From Watersipora subatra (taxonomy: Eukaryota; Bryozoa; Gymnolaemata; Cheilostomatida; Watersiporidae), in assembly GCF_963576615.1 (NCBI RefSeq), contig NC_088715.1:26563963-26627962 (forward strand): DNA of 64,000 nucleotides. Direction: 5' to 3'. Positions 47,605 through 58,635 of the stretch are shown here, one piece after another. The notes below the pieces were generated by a model, which worked only from the letters and a program-made list of their open reading frames with translations, searched no databases and was not told the origin of the DNA. A program made the translations under genes and the position numbers. Each line of letters opens with the position of its first letter. Positions within the stretch are counted from its first letter, which is position 1.

Positions 47605-47678
47605 CGGCCCTGAGTAGGCTTGAACCACGAACCTTTCGGATAACAGCCAAACGCACTAACCGATTGCACCACAGACAC
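47605..47678 (-). tRNA. tRNA-Asn(GTT) copy 146
   Basis: T class; acceptor cggccctg and cagacac; U29. Confidence 0.6.
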
Positions 47679-47932
47679 AACATAACAGGCTTTTTAATCT
47701 GTGAAACACGCATGACACCTAATCATTTGCTGGTTTTTAATACTGAACATAGTAAAAATATAAACAATCGTCTATGGCAGAAATTGAACTAACAACTGTT
47801 TGGTGACCAACCGAACGTGCTACCGAAATATGCCATAAAGAAAACATGTCAAAATATCTAACCTGTGAAACGAGCAAGACAACAATTCATTTTCAAGTTT
47901 TGAATTTGATTGTGTCAAAAATTATAATGGCT

Positions 47933-48006
47933 CATCCCAGGGTAGGCTTGAACCACCAACCGCTTGATTAACAGCCGAGTGCGATAACCGATTGCACCAC
48001 AGAGAC
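47933..48006 (-). tRNA. tRNA-Asn(GTT) copy 147
   Basis: W-like anticodon stem (cttgatt); acceptor catcccag. Confidence 0.52.
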
Positions 48007-48260
48007 AACATATCAGACTTTTTAATCTGTGAAACGAAGATGACAACTACTTATTTGGTGGTTTTTAATACTATGCGTATTAAAATTAAAAACAATCGTC
48101 TATGGCAGAAATTGAACTACCAACTGTTCGGTTACGAATGGAACGTGCTACCAGAATGTGCCACAAAATTAATGTGTCAGAATATCAAACCTGTGAAACG
48201 AGCAAGACAAAATATCATTTTCAAATTTGGAATTTGATTTTGTCAAAAATTATAAGGGCT

Positions 48261-48334
48261 CGTCCCTGGGTGGGCTTGACCCACCAACCACTTGGTTAAC
48301 AGCCGAGCGCGATAACCGATTGCACCGCAGAGAC
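48261..48334 (-). tRNA. tRNA-Asn(GTT) copy 148
   Basis: W class; B box disturbed (ttgaccc); base 8 to C. Confidence 0.55.
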
Positions 48335-48588
48335 AACATATCAGGTTTTTTAATCTGTGAAACGAGCATGACACCTAATCATTTGCTGGTTTTTAATACT
48401 GCGAGTATTAAAATTAAAAACCATCGTCTTTGACAGAAATTGAACTACCAACTGTTCGGTTACCAAACAAACAGGGTACAAGAATGTGCCACAAAGAAAA
48501 CATGTCAGAATATCTAACCTGTGAAACGAGAATGACAAAAATTCGTTTTCAAGTTTTGAATTTGATTGTGTCAAATTTTCCAAGGGCT

Positions 48589-48662
48589 CATCCCTGAGTA
48601 GGCTTGAACCACCAACCTTTCGGATAACAGCCGTGTGCGACAACCGATTGCACCACAGAGAC
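48589..48662 (-). tRNA. tRNA-Asn(GTT) copy 149
   Basis: T class; G1-U72; U38; stem ccgtgt; no near T4 run. Confidence 0.58.
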
Positions 48663-48916
48663 AACATAACAGGCTTTTTAATCTTTGAAACAAGCATGGC
48701 AACTACATATTTGCTGGTTTTGAATACTGTGTCTATTAAAATTAAAAACTATCGTCTTTGACAGAAATTGAACTACCAACTGTTCGGTTACCAAACGAAC
48801 AGGGTACAAGAATGTGCCATAAAGAAAACATGTCAGAATATCTAACCTGTGAAACGAGCAAGAAAGAAATTCATTTTCAAGTTTCGAATTTGATTGTGTC
48901 AAAATTTATAAGGGCT

Positions 48917-48926
48917 CGTCCCTGGA

Positions 48927-48960
<34 letters not shown>

Positions 48961-48990
48961 AAACGCGCTAACCGATTGCGCTACAGAGAC
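48917..48990 (-). tRNA. tRNA-Asn(GTT) copy 150
   Basis: One T-stem wobble, U29, D-stem gcgct. Confidence 0.72.
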
Positions 48991-49244
48991 AACATAAGAG
49001 GCTTTTTAATCCGTGAAACGAGCATGACACCTAATCATTTGCTGGTTTTTAATACTGCGCATATTAAAATTAAAAACAATAGTCTTTGGCAGAAATTGAA
49101 CTACTAACTGTTTGGTTACCAAACGACTGTGCTGCCAGAATGTGCCAAAAAGAAAACATGTCAAAATATCTAACTTGTGAAACGAGCGGGACAAAAATTC
49201 ACTTTCAAGTTTCGATTTTGATTGTGTCAAAATTTATAAGGGCT

Positions 49245-49318
49245 CATCCCTGGGTGGGCTTGAACCACAAACCTTTTGGTTAACAGCCGAACGCACTAAC
49301 CGATTGCACCACAGAGAC
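49245..49318 (-). tRNA. tRNA-Asn(GTT) copy 151
   Basis: G1-U72; C29-A41 mismatch; U23; T stem ccaca. Confidence 0.64.
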
Positions 49319-49571
49319 AACATAACACGCTTTTTAATTTGTGAAACCAGCATGACACCTAATCATTTGCTGGTTATTAATACTGTGCGTATTAAAATTA
49401 AAAGCAATCGTCTATGCGAGAAGTTGAACCAACAACTGTTTGGTGACCATTTGAACATGCTACCAGAATGTGCCACAAAGCAAACATGTCAAAATGTGCA
49501 CCTTGTGAAACGAGAAGAACAAAAATTCATTTTCAAGTTTCGAATTTGATCGTATCGAAATTATAAAAACT

Positions 49572-49586
49572 CATCTCTGATTGGGA

Positions 49587-49618
<32 letters not shown>

Positions 49619-49645
49619 TGCGCTAACCGATTGCACCACAGAGAC
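49572..49645 (-). tRNA. tRNA-Asn(GTT) copy 152
   Basis: Acceptor catctctg, T stem attgg, A26. Confidence 0.62.
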
Positions 49646-49899
49646 AACATAACAGGCTTTTTAATCTGTGCAACAAGCATGACACCTAATCATTTGCTGG
49701 TTTTTAACACTATGCGTATTGAAATTAAAAACAGTCGTCTATGACAGAAATTGAACTACCAACTGTTCGGTTTCCAAAGGAACATGCTACAAAAATGTGC
49801 CACAAAGAAAACAAGTCAAAATATCTAACCTGTGAAACGAGCAAGAAACAAATTCATTTTCAAGTTTCAAATTTCATTGTGTCAAAATTTATAAGGGTT

Positions 49900-49973
49900 T
49901 GTCCCTGGGTGGGCTTGAACCAACAACCTTTCGGCTAACAGCCGAACGCGCTAACCGATTGCACCACAGAGAC
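49900..49973 (-). tRNA. tRNA-Asn(GTT) copy 153
   Basis: A73 discriminator; G38; T stem ccaac. Confidence 0.68.
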
Positions 49974-50227
49974 AACATAACAGGCTTTTTAATCTGTGAA
50001 ACGCGCATGACACCTAATCATTTGCTGGTTTTTAATACTGAGCGTAGTAAAAATAAAAACAATCGTCTATGGCAAAAATTGAACTAACAGCTGTTCGGGT
50101 TCGAATGGAACGTGCCATCAGAATGTGCCACAAAGATAATGTGTCAGAATATCAAACTTGTAAAACGAGCAAGACAAAATATCATTTTCAAATTTCGAAA
50201 TTGATATTGTCAAAAATTATAACGGCT

Positions 50228-50301
50228 CGTCCCTGGGTGGGCTTGAACCATCAACCATTTGGTTAACAGCCGAGTGCGATAACCGATTGCACCACAGAGA
50301 C
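50228..50301 (-). tRNA. tRNA-Asn(GTT) copy 154
   Basis: W class; T stem ccatc. Confidence 0.58.
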
Positions 50302-50555
50302 AACATATCAGACTTTTTAATCTGTGAAACGAAGATGACAACTACTTATTTGGTGGTTTTTAATACTATGCGTATTAAAATTAAAAACAATCGTCTATGG
50401 CAGAAATTGAACTACCAACTGTTCGGTTACGAATGGAACGTGCTACCAGAATGTGCCACAAAATTAATGTGTCAGAATATCAAACCTGTGAAACGAGCAA
50501 GACAAAATATCATTTTCAAATTTGGAATTTGATTTTGTCAAAAATTATAAGGGCT

Positions 50556-50629
50556 CGTCCCTGGGTGGGCTTGACCCACCAACCACTTGGTTAACAGCCG
50601 AGCGCGATAACCGATTGCACCGCAGAGAC
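50556..50629 (-). tRNA. tRNA-Asn(GTT) copy 155
   Basis: Same as 48261 (7-unit shift). Confidence 0.55.
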
Positions 50630-50883
50630 AACATATCAGGCTTTTTAATCTGTGAAACGAAGATGACAACTACTTACTTGTTGGTTTTTAATACCGTGCT
50701 TACTAAAATTAAAAACAATCTTCTATGACAGAAATTGAACTACCAACTGTTCGGTTACCAAACAAACAGGGTACAAGAATGTGCCACAAAGAAAACATGT
50801 CAGAATATCTAACCTGTGAAACGAGAATGACAAAAATTCATTTTCAAGTTTTGAATTTGATTGTGTCAATATTTCCAAGGGCT

Positions 50884-50957
50884 CGTCCCTGAATAGGCTT
50901 GAACCACCAACCTTTCGGATAACAGCCAAAGGCACTAACCGATTGCACCACCGAGAC
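50884..50957 (-). tRNA. tRNA-Asn(GTT) copy 156
   Basis: T class with a third T-stem change; U29; U38. Confidence 0.6.
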
Positions 50958-51211
50958 AACATAACAGGCCTTTTAATATGTGAAACGAGCATGACAACTA
51001 ATCATTTGCTGGTTATGAATACTGCGCGTATTAAAAATAAAAACAATCGTTTATGACAGAAATTGAACTAACAACTTTTCGGTTACCAAAGGAACATGCT
51101 ACAATAATGTGCCACAAAGAAAACATGTCAGATTATCTAACCTGTGAAACGAGCAAGAAAGAAATTCATTTTCAAGTTTCGAATTTGATTGTGTCAAAAT
51201 TTACAAGGGCT

Positions 51212-51285
51212 CGTCCCTGAGTAGGCTTGAACCACCAACCTTACGGATAACAGCCGTGTGCGACAACCGATTGCACCACAGAGAC
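51212..51285 (-). tRNA. tRNA-Asn(GTT) copy 157
   Basis: T class; U38; stem change (ttacgg). Confidence 0.58.
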
Positions 51286-51539
51286 AACATAACAGGCTTT
51301 TTAATCTGTGAAACGAAGATGACAACTACTTATTTGCTGGTTTTTAATACTGTGCTTACTATAATTAAAAACAATCTTCTATGACAGAAGTTGAACTACC
51401 AACTGTTCGGTTACCAAAGGAACATGCTACAAGAATGTGCCACAAAGAAAACATGTCAGAATATCTAACCTGTGAAACCAGCAAAAAAGAAATTCGTTTT
51501 CAAGTTTCGAATTTGATTGTGTCAACAATTATAAGGGCT

Positions 51540-51613
51540 CGTCCCTGGGTGGGCTTGACCCACCAACCACTTGGTTAACAGCCGAGTGCGATAACCGATT
51601 GCACCACAGAGAC
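51540..51613 (-). tRNA. tRNA-Asn(GTT) copy 158
   Basis: W class; B box disturbed. Confidence 0.55.
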
Positions 51614-51867
51614 AACATATCAGGCTTTTTAATCTGTGAAACGAAGATGACACCTAATCATTTGCTGGTTTTTAATACTGCGCTTACTAAAATTAAAAAC
51701 AATCGCTAATGACAGAAATTGAACTACCAACTTTTCGGTTATGAAACGAACATGCTACAAGAATGTGCCACAAAAAAAACATGTCAGAATATCTAACCTG
51801 TGAAACCAGCAAAAAAGAAATTCATTTTCAAGTTTCGAATTTGATTGTGTCAAAATTTATAAGGGCT

Positions 51868-51874
51868 CATCCTT

Positions 51875-51930
<56 letters not shown>

Positions 51931-51941
51931 ACCACGGAAAT
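51868..51941 (-). tRNA. tRNA-Asn(GTT) copy 159
   Basis: Acceptor catccttg; 5' end changed (cggaaat). Confidence 0.68.
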
Positions 51942-52194
51942 AACATAACAGGCTTTTTAATCTGTGAAACCTGCATGACACCTAATCATTTGCTGGTTTT
52001 TAATACTATGCGTATTAAAATTAAAAACAATCAACTATGACAGAAATTGAACTACCAACTGTTCGGTTACCAAAGGAACATGCTACAAGAAGGTGCCACA
52101 AAGAAAACATGTCAGAATATCCAACTTGTTAAACGAGCAAGACAAAAATTCATTTTAAGTTTCGAATTTGATTGTGTCAGAATTTACAAGGGCT

Positions 52195-52268
52195 CGGCCC
52201 TGAGTAGGCTTGAACCACGAACCTTTCGGATAACAGCCGAACGCACTAACCGATTGCACCACAGAGAC
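52195..52268 (-). tRNA. tRNA-Asn(GTT) copy 160
   Basis: T class; acceptor cggccctg; U38; U23. Confidence 0.65.
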
Positions 52269-52522
52269 AACATCACACGCTTTTTAATTTGTGAAACCAG
52301 CATCACACCTAATCATTTGCTGGTTATTAATACTGTGCGTATTAAAATTAAAAGCAATCGTCTATGCGAGAAATTGAACCAACAACTGTTTGGTGACCAT
52401 CCGAACATGCTACCAGAATGTGCCACAAAGCAAACATGTCAAAATATCTAACTTGAGAAGCGAGAAAAACAAAAATTCATTTTCAAGTTTCGAATTTGAT
52501 TGTGTCAAAATTTATAAGGGTT

Positions 52523-52529
52523 GGTCCCT

Positions 52530-52568
<39 letters not shown>

Positions 52569-52596
52569 TCGTGCTAACCGATTGCACCACAGAGAC
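52523..52596 (-). tRNA. tRNA-Asn(GTT) copy 161
   Basis: C73 discriminator; D-stem and base 26-27 changes (gatcgtgc). Confidence 0.66.
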
Positions 52597-52849
52597 AACA
52601 TAACAGGCTTTTTAATCTGTGAAACGAGCATGACAACTACTTATTTGCTGGTTTTGAATACTGTGTCTATTAAAATTAAAACCCATCGTCTATGACAGAA
52701 ATTGAACTAACAACTGTTCGGTTACGAATGGAACGTGCTACCAGAATGTGTCACAAAGATAATGTGTCAGAATATCAAACCTGTGAAACCAGCAAAACAA
52801 AATCTCATTTTCAAATTTCGAATGGGATTGTATTGAAATTATGAAAGCT

Positions 52850-52923
52850 CATCTCTGAGTGGGGTTGAACCACCAACCTTTCGGTTAACAGGTGAACGTG
52901 CTAACCGATTGCACCCCAGAAAC
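52850..52923 (-). tRNA. tRNA-Asn(GTT) copy 162
   Basis: Acceptor catctctg and cagaaac; stem base 31 changed (acaggtg). Confidence 0.55.
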
Positions 52924-53178
52924 AACATAACAGGCTTTTTAATCTGTGCAACGAGCATGACACCTGATCATTTGCCGGTTTTTAATACTATGTGTATTAA
53001 AAATAAAAACAATCGTTTATGGCAGAAATTGAACTACCAACTGTTCGGTTACGAATGGAACGTGCTACCAGAATGTGCCACAAAAATAATGTGTCAGAAT
53101 ATCAAACCTGTGAAACGAGCAAGACAAAATATCATTTTTCAAATTTCGAATTTGATTTTGTCAAAAATTATAAGGGCT

Positions 53179-53252
53179 CGTCCCTGGGTGGGCTTTACCC
53201 ACCAACCACTTGGTTAACAGCCGAGTGCGATAACCGATTGCACCACAGAGAC
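53179..53252 (-). tRNA. tRNA-Asn(GTT) copy 163
   Basis: W class; B box disturbed (ctttaccc). Confidence 0.5.
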
Positions 53253-53506
53253 AACATATCAGGTTTTTTAATCTGTGAAACGAGCATGACACCTAATCAT
53301 TTGCTGGTTTTTAATACTGCGAGTATTAAAATTAAAAACCATCGTCTTTGACAGAAATTGAACTACCAACTGTTCGGTTACCAAACAAACAGGGTACAAG
53401 AATGTGCCACAAAGAAAACATGTCAGAATATCTAACCTGTGAAACGAGAATGACAAAAATTCGTTTTCAAGTTTTGAATTTGATTGTGTCAAATTTTCCA
53501 AGGGCT

Positions 53507-53580
53507 CATCCCTGAGTAGGCTTGAACCACCAACCTTTCGGATAACAGCCGTGTGCGACAACCGATTGCACCACAGAGAC
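53507..53580 (-). tRNA. tRNA-Asn(GTT) copy 164
   Basis: Partner of 48589. Confidence 0.58.
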
Positions 53581-53834
53581 AACATAACAGGCTTTTTAAT
53601 CTTTGAAACAAGCATGACAACTACATATTTGCTGGTTTTGAATACTGTGTCTATTAAAATTAAAAACTATCGTCTTTGACAGAAATTGAACTACCAACTG
53701 TTCGGTTACCAAACGAACAGGGTACAAGAATGTGCCATAAAGAAAACATGTCAGAATATCTAACCTGTGAAACGAGCAAGAAAGAAATTCATTTTCAAGT
53801 TTCGAATTTGATTGTGTCAAAATTTATAAGGGCT

Positions 53835-53844
53835 CGTCCCTGGA

Positions 53845-53878
<34 letters not shown>

Positions 53879-53908
53879 AAACGCGCTAACCGATTGCGCT
53901 ACAGAGAC
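53835..53908 (-). tRNA. tRNA-Asn(GTT) copy 165
   Basis: Partner of 48917. Confidence 0.72.
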
Positions 53909-54162
53909 AACATAAGAGGCTTTTTAATCCGTGAAACGAGCATGACACCTAATCATTTGCTGGTTTTTAATACTGCGCATATTAAAATTAAAAAAAATAG
54001 TCTTTGGCAGAAATTGAACTACTAACTGTTTGGTTACCAAACGACTGTGCTGCCAGAATGTGCCAAAAAGAAAACATGTCAAAATATCTAACTTGTGAAA
54101 CGAGCGGGACAAAAATTCGCTTTCAAGTTTCGATTTTGATTGTGTCAAAATTTATAAGGGCT

Positions 54163-54236
54163 CATCCCTGGGTGGGCTTGAACCACAAACCTTTTGGTTA
54201 ACAGCCGAACGCACTAACCGATTGCACCACAGAGAC
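54163..54236 (-). tRNA. tRNA-Asn(GTT) copy 166
   Basis: Partner of 49245. Confidence 0.64.
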
Positions 54237-54489
54237 AACATAACACGCTTTTTAATTTGTGAAACCAGCATGACACCTAATCATTTGCTGGTTATTAATA
54301 CTGTGCGTATTAAAATTAAAAGCAATCGTCTATGCGAGAAGTTGAACCAACAACTGTTTGGTGACCAGTTGAACATGCTACCAGAATGTGCCACAAAGCA
54401 AACATGTCAAAATGTGCACCTTGTGAAACGAGAAGAACAAAAATTCATTTTCAAGTTTCGAATTTGATCGTATCGAAATTATAAAAACT

Positions 54490-54504
54490 CATCTCTGATT
54501 GGGA

Positions 54505-54536
<32 letters not shown>

Positions 54537-54563
54537 TGCGCTAACCGATTGCACCACAGAGAC
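54490..54563 (-). tRNA. tRNA-Asn(GTT) copy 167
   Basis: Partner of 49572. Confidence 0.62.
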
Positions 54564-54817
54564 AACATAACAGGCTTTTTAATCTGTGCAACAAGCATGA
54601 CACCTAATCATTTGCTGGTTTTTAACACTATGCGTATTGAAATTAAAAACAGTCGTCTATGACAGAAATTGAACTACCAACTGTTCGGTTTCCAAAGGAA
54701 CATGCTACAAAAATGTGCCACAAAGAAAACAAGTCAAAATATCTAACCTGTGAAACGAGCAAGAAACAAATTCATTTTCAAGTTTCAAATTTCATTGTGT
54801 CAAAATTTATAAGGGTT

Positions 54818-54891
54818 TGTCCCTGGGTGGGCTTGAACCAACAACCTTTCGGCTAACAGCCGAACGCGCTAACCGATTGCACCACAGATAC
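54818..54891 (-). tRNA. tRNA-Asn(GTT) copy 168
   Basis: Partner of 49900; one further acceptor change. Confidence 0.64.
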
Positions 54892-55145
54892 AACATAACA
54901 GGGTTTTTAATCTTTGAAACGAGCATGACAACAACTTATTAGCTGGTTTTTAATACTATGCATAATAAAATTAAAAACAATCGTCTATGACAGAATTTGA
55001 ACTACCAACTGTTCGGTTACCAAAGGAACATGCTACAAGAATGCGCCACAAAGAAAACATGCAAGAGTATCTAACCTGTGAAACGAGCAAGAAAGAAATT
55101 CATTTTCAAGTTTCGAATTTGATTGTGTCAAAAATTATAACGGCT

Positions 55146-55219
55146 CGTCCCTGGGTGGGCTTGAACCACTAACCTTTTGGTTAACAGCCGAATTCGCTTA
55201 CCGATTGCACCACAGAGAC
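55146..55219 (-). tRNA. tRNA-Asn(GTT) copy 169
   Basis: C29-A41; D arm altered (attcgcttacc). Confidence 0.58.
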
Positions 55220-55473
55220 AACATAACAGGCTTTTTAACCTTTGAAACGAGCCTGATACCTAATCATTTGCTGGTTTTTATTACTATGCGTATTAAAATT
55301 AAAAACAGTCGTCTATGACAGAATATGAACTACCAACTGTTCGCTTACCAAAGGAACATGCTACAAGAATGTGCCACAAAGAAAACATGTCAGATTATCT
55401 AACCTGTGAAACGAGCAAGAAAAAAGTTTATTTTCAAGTTTCGAATTTGATTGTGTCAAAATTTATAAGGGCT

Positions 55474-55480
55474 CATCCCT

Positions 55481-55523
<43 letters not shown>

Positions 55524-55547
55524 ACTAACCGATTGCACCACAGAGAC
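55474..55547 (-). tRNA. tRNA-Asn(GTT) copy 170
   Basis: G1-U72 and U23 only; best-preserved copy of the right part. Confidence 0.84.
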
Positions 55548-55800
55548 AACATAACAGGCTTTTTAACCTTTGAAACGAGCCTGATACCTAATCATTTGCT
55601 GGTTTTTATTACTATGCGTATTAAAATTAAAAACAGTCGTCTATGACAGAATATGAACTACCAACTGTTTGGTTACCAAACAAACGTGCTGCCAGAATGT
55701 GCTACAAAAAAACATGTCAAAATATCTAACCTGTGAAACGAGCAGGACAAAAATTCACTTTCAAGTTTCGAATTTGATTGTGTCAAAATTTATAAGGGCT

Positions 55801-55873
55801 CGTCCCTGGGTGGGCTTGAACCACCAACCTTTTGGTTAACAGCCGAACGCACTAACCGATTCACCACAGAGAC
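55801..55873 (-). tRNA. tRNA-Asn(GTT) copy 171
   Basis: 73 nt: one base lost from the 5' D stem; C29-A41. Confidence 0.6.
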
Positions 55874-56127
55874 AACATAACAGGCTTTTTTAATTTGTGA
55901 AACCAGCATGACGCATAATCATTTGCTGGTTTTTAATACTGTGCGTATTAAAATTAAAAACAATCGTCTATGAGAGAAATTGAACCAACAATTGTTTTGT
56001 GACCAACCAAACGTGCTACCAGAATGTGCAACAAAGATCATGTGTCAAATAAGATAATCTATAAAACAAATGTCACAACATTTTACTTTCGAATTTTAAT
56101 GCTGATTGTGTCAAAATGATAAAAGCT

Positions 56128-56201
56128 CGTCCTTTGCAGGGCTTGAACCACCAACTTTTCGGTTAACAGCCAAACGAGTTAACCGATTACGCAACAGAGA
56201 C
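56128..56201 (-). pseudogene. Degenerate tRNA-Asn(GTT) copy 172
   Basis: Acceptor cgtccttt, T stem gcagg, D arm cgagtta: first of the diverged edge units. Confidence 0.5.
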
Positions 56202-56456
56202 CACATGTCGGTCTATTCAATCTGTGAAACGAGCGTGACAACCAAGTTTTTGCTGGTTGTTAATACTGTGCGCATTAAAAATAAAAACAATCGTCTATGG
56301 CAGAAATTGAACTAACAACTGTTCGGTTACGAATTATACGTGCTACCAGAATGGGCCACAAAGATAACATATCAGAATATCCCATCTGTGAAGCGAGCGT
56401 GACAAAATATTGTTTTCAAGAGTTTTAATACTGATTGTATCAAAACTATAAAGGCT

Positions 56457-56530
56457 TGTCGCTCGGACGGCTTGAACCGCAAACCTTTCGGTTAACAGCT
56501 AAACGAGTTAACTTATTACACCACAGAGAC
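56457..56530 (-). pseudogene. Degenerate tRNA-Asn(GTT) copy 173
   Basis: A73; acceptor and T stems altered on one side; D arm cgagtta. Confidence 0.45.
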
Positions 56531-56772
56531 CATATGTCGAACTATTCAATCTGTGAAACGAGCGTGACAACAAGTTATATGCTGATTTTTAATAGTGTGT
56601 GTTTAAAAAGTAAAAACAATCGTCTATGGTAGAAATTGAACTAACAACTGTTCGGTTACGAATGGAACGTGCCACAAAGGAAACGTGTCAAATTATCTAA
56701 TTTGTGAAGCGAGCATGACAACAGCTGGTTTTCAAGAGTTTTAAGACAGATGGTATTAAATTTATTGAGGCT

Positions 56773-56846
56773 CGTCCTTGGGTGGTCTTGAACAACCATC
56801 CTTTCGGTTACCAGCCAAACGCGATAACCAATTGCACCACAGAGAC
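56773..56846 (-). pseudogene. tRNA-like copy 174, anticodon GGT (Thr type)
   Basis: The loop reads CTGGTAA. This is the only A half carrying the GGT triplet typical of B halves. T stem and D loop also changed. Confidence 0.5.
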
Positions 56847-57100
56847 AACATATCAGGCTTTTTAAGCTGTGAAACGAGCATGACACATAATCATTTGCTG
56901 GTTTTTAATACTATGCGTATTAAAATTAAAAACAATCGTCTATGACAGAAATTGAACTACAAACTGTTCGGTTACCAAACGAACACGCTACTAGAATGTG
57001 CCACAAAGAAAACATGTCAGAAAATCTAACCTGTGAAACAAGCAAGACAAAAATTTTATTTCAAGTTTTGACTCTGATTGTGTCAAAAACTATAAGGGCT

Positions 57101-57174
57101 CATCCCTGGGTGGGCTTGAACCACCAAACTTTCGGTTAACAGCCGAACGCGCTAACCAATTGCACTACAGAGAC
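57101..57174 (-). tRNA. tRNA-Asn(GTT) copy 175
   Basis: G1-U72; variable-loop, D-loop and base 10-11 changes. Confidence 0.62.
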
Positions 57175-57429
57175 AACATAACAGGCTTTTTAATCTGTGA
57201 AACGAGCATGACACCTAATCATTTGCTGGTTTTTAATACTGTGTGTATTAAAATTGAAAACCATTGTCTGTGGCAAAAATTGAACTAAAAACTATTCGGT
57301 TACAAATGGAACGTGCTACCAAAATGTGCCAAAAAGATAACATGTCAGAATATCTAACCTGTCAAGCGAGCATTACAAAATATTGTTTTCAAGCGTTTTA
57401 ATGCCGATTGTATCAAAATTATAAAGGCT

Positions 57430-57502
57430 CGTCCCTGGGTGGAATTGAACCACCAACCTTTCATTAACAGCCAAACGCGCTAACCGATTGCACCGCAATG
57501 AC
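57430..57502 (-). pseudogene. Degenerate tRNA-Asn(GTT) copy 176
   Basis: 73 nt: anticodon stem shortened (ttcattaac); 5' end changed (gcaatgac); T stem ggaat. Confidence 0.45.
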
Positions 57503-57756
57503 AACATATCAGGCTATTTAATATGTGAAACGAGCGTGACAACAAAATATTTGCTGATTTTAAATATTGTGTGTTTAAAAAGTAAAAACAATCGTCTTTG
57601 GCAGAAATTGAACTACCAACTGTACGGTTACCAAACGAACATGCTACCAGAATGCGCGACAAAGAAAACATGTCAGAATATCTAACTTGTGAAACGAGCA
57701 AGACAAAAATTCTATTTCACGTTTCAAATTTGATTTTGTCAAAATTTGTAAGGGCT

Positions 57757-57830
57757 CGCCCCTGGGTTGGTTTGAACCACCAACCTTTCGGTTAGCAGCG
57801 GAAAGCGCTAACCGATTGCGCCACAGAGAC
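57757..57830 (-). pseudogene. tRNA-like copy 177, anticodon GCT (Ser type) on an Asn body
   Basis: The loop reads CTGCTAA. T-stem and anticodon-stem changes; C11. Confidence 0.5.
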
Positions 57831-58039
57831 AACATAACAGGCCTTTTAATCTGTGAAACGAGCATGACACCTAATCATTTGCTGGTTTTTAATACTGTGT
57901 GTATTAAAATTAAAACAATCGTCTATGAGAGAAGTTTACCCACCAACTATTTGGTGACCAACCGAACATGCTATCAAAATGTGCCTCAAAGAAAACATGT
58001 GGGAATATCTAACCTGTGAAGCAAGCTAGAAAAAAATAA

Positions 58040-58053
58040 TGCACCACAGAGAC
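58040..58053 (-). pseudogene. Remnant of a deleted A-half tRNA
   Basis: Only the 5' end of the tRNA (GTCTCTGTGGTGC on minus) is left. The rest of the body and the end of the preceding B half are missing after an A-rich run. Confidence 0.7.
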
Positions 58054-58306
58054 AACATATCAGGCTTTTTAAAAAGTGAAACGTGCATGACAACTACCTT
58101 TTTACTGGTTTTCAATACTGTGCGTATTAAATTTAAAACTAATCCTTTAGAAGAGAAATTGAAGTATCAACTGTTTGGCTACCAACTAAACGTGCTACAG
58201 GAATGTGCCACAAAGACAACAAGCCAGAATATCTAACCTGTGAAATGAGCATGACAAAAATTTTTTTTCACGTTTTAATACTGATTGTGTCAAAATATTA
58301 AAAGCT

Positions 58307-58380
58307 TGTCCCTGGGTGGGACTGAACCACCAACATTTCGGTTAACAGCCGAACACGCTAACCGATTGCTCCAGAAAAAC
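58307..58380 (-). pseudogene. Degenerate tRNA-Asn(GTT) copy 179
   Basis: A73; 5' acceptor strand changed (cagaaaaac); T stem and D stem altered. Confidence 0.5.
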
Positions 58381-58635
58381 AACATATCAGACTACTTAGT
58401 CTGTGAAACGAGCATGAGAACAAATCATTTGCTGGCTTTTACTAATGTGTGTATTAAAATAAAAAACAATCATCTATGAGAGAATTTTAACTACCAGCTG
58501 TTTGGTTACCAACCAGACGTGCTACAGGAATGTGCCACAAAGAAAACATGTCAGAATATCTAACCCGTGAAACCAACATGATAACAATTTATTTTCGAGA
58601 GTTTTATGACTTATCGTATGTAAATTACAAACGAT

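Larger units (their letters stand above)
48230..49980. repeat. Duplicated block of about 1.7 kb, first copy
   Basis: Copies 48261, 48589, 48917, 49245, 49572 and 49900 recur in order at 53179-54818, a shift of 4,918 (15 units). The start of this block (47.93-48.35 kb) also recurs at 50.23-50.64 kb, a shift of 2,295 (7 units). Confidence 0.85.
53148..54896. repeat. Duplicated block of about 1.7 kb, second copy
   Basis: Second copy of the 48.2-kb block, nearly identical. The first unit (53179) differs a little more from 48261 than the later units do from their partners. Confidence 0.85.

Noticed and set aside
113-55512. Well over a hundred open frames of 60-140 codons on both strands with similar proteins
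   Set aside because: They recur every 328 bp, cross the tRNA bodies and end at the TAA of the tRNA anticodon arm. They are reading-frame shadows of a repeat, with no independent coding signal.
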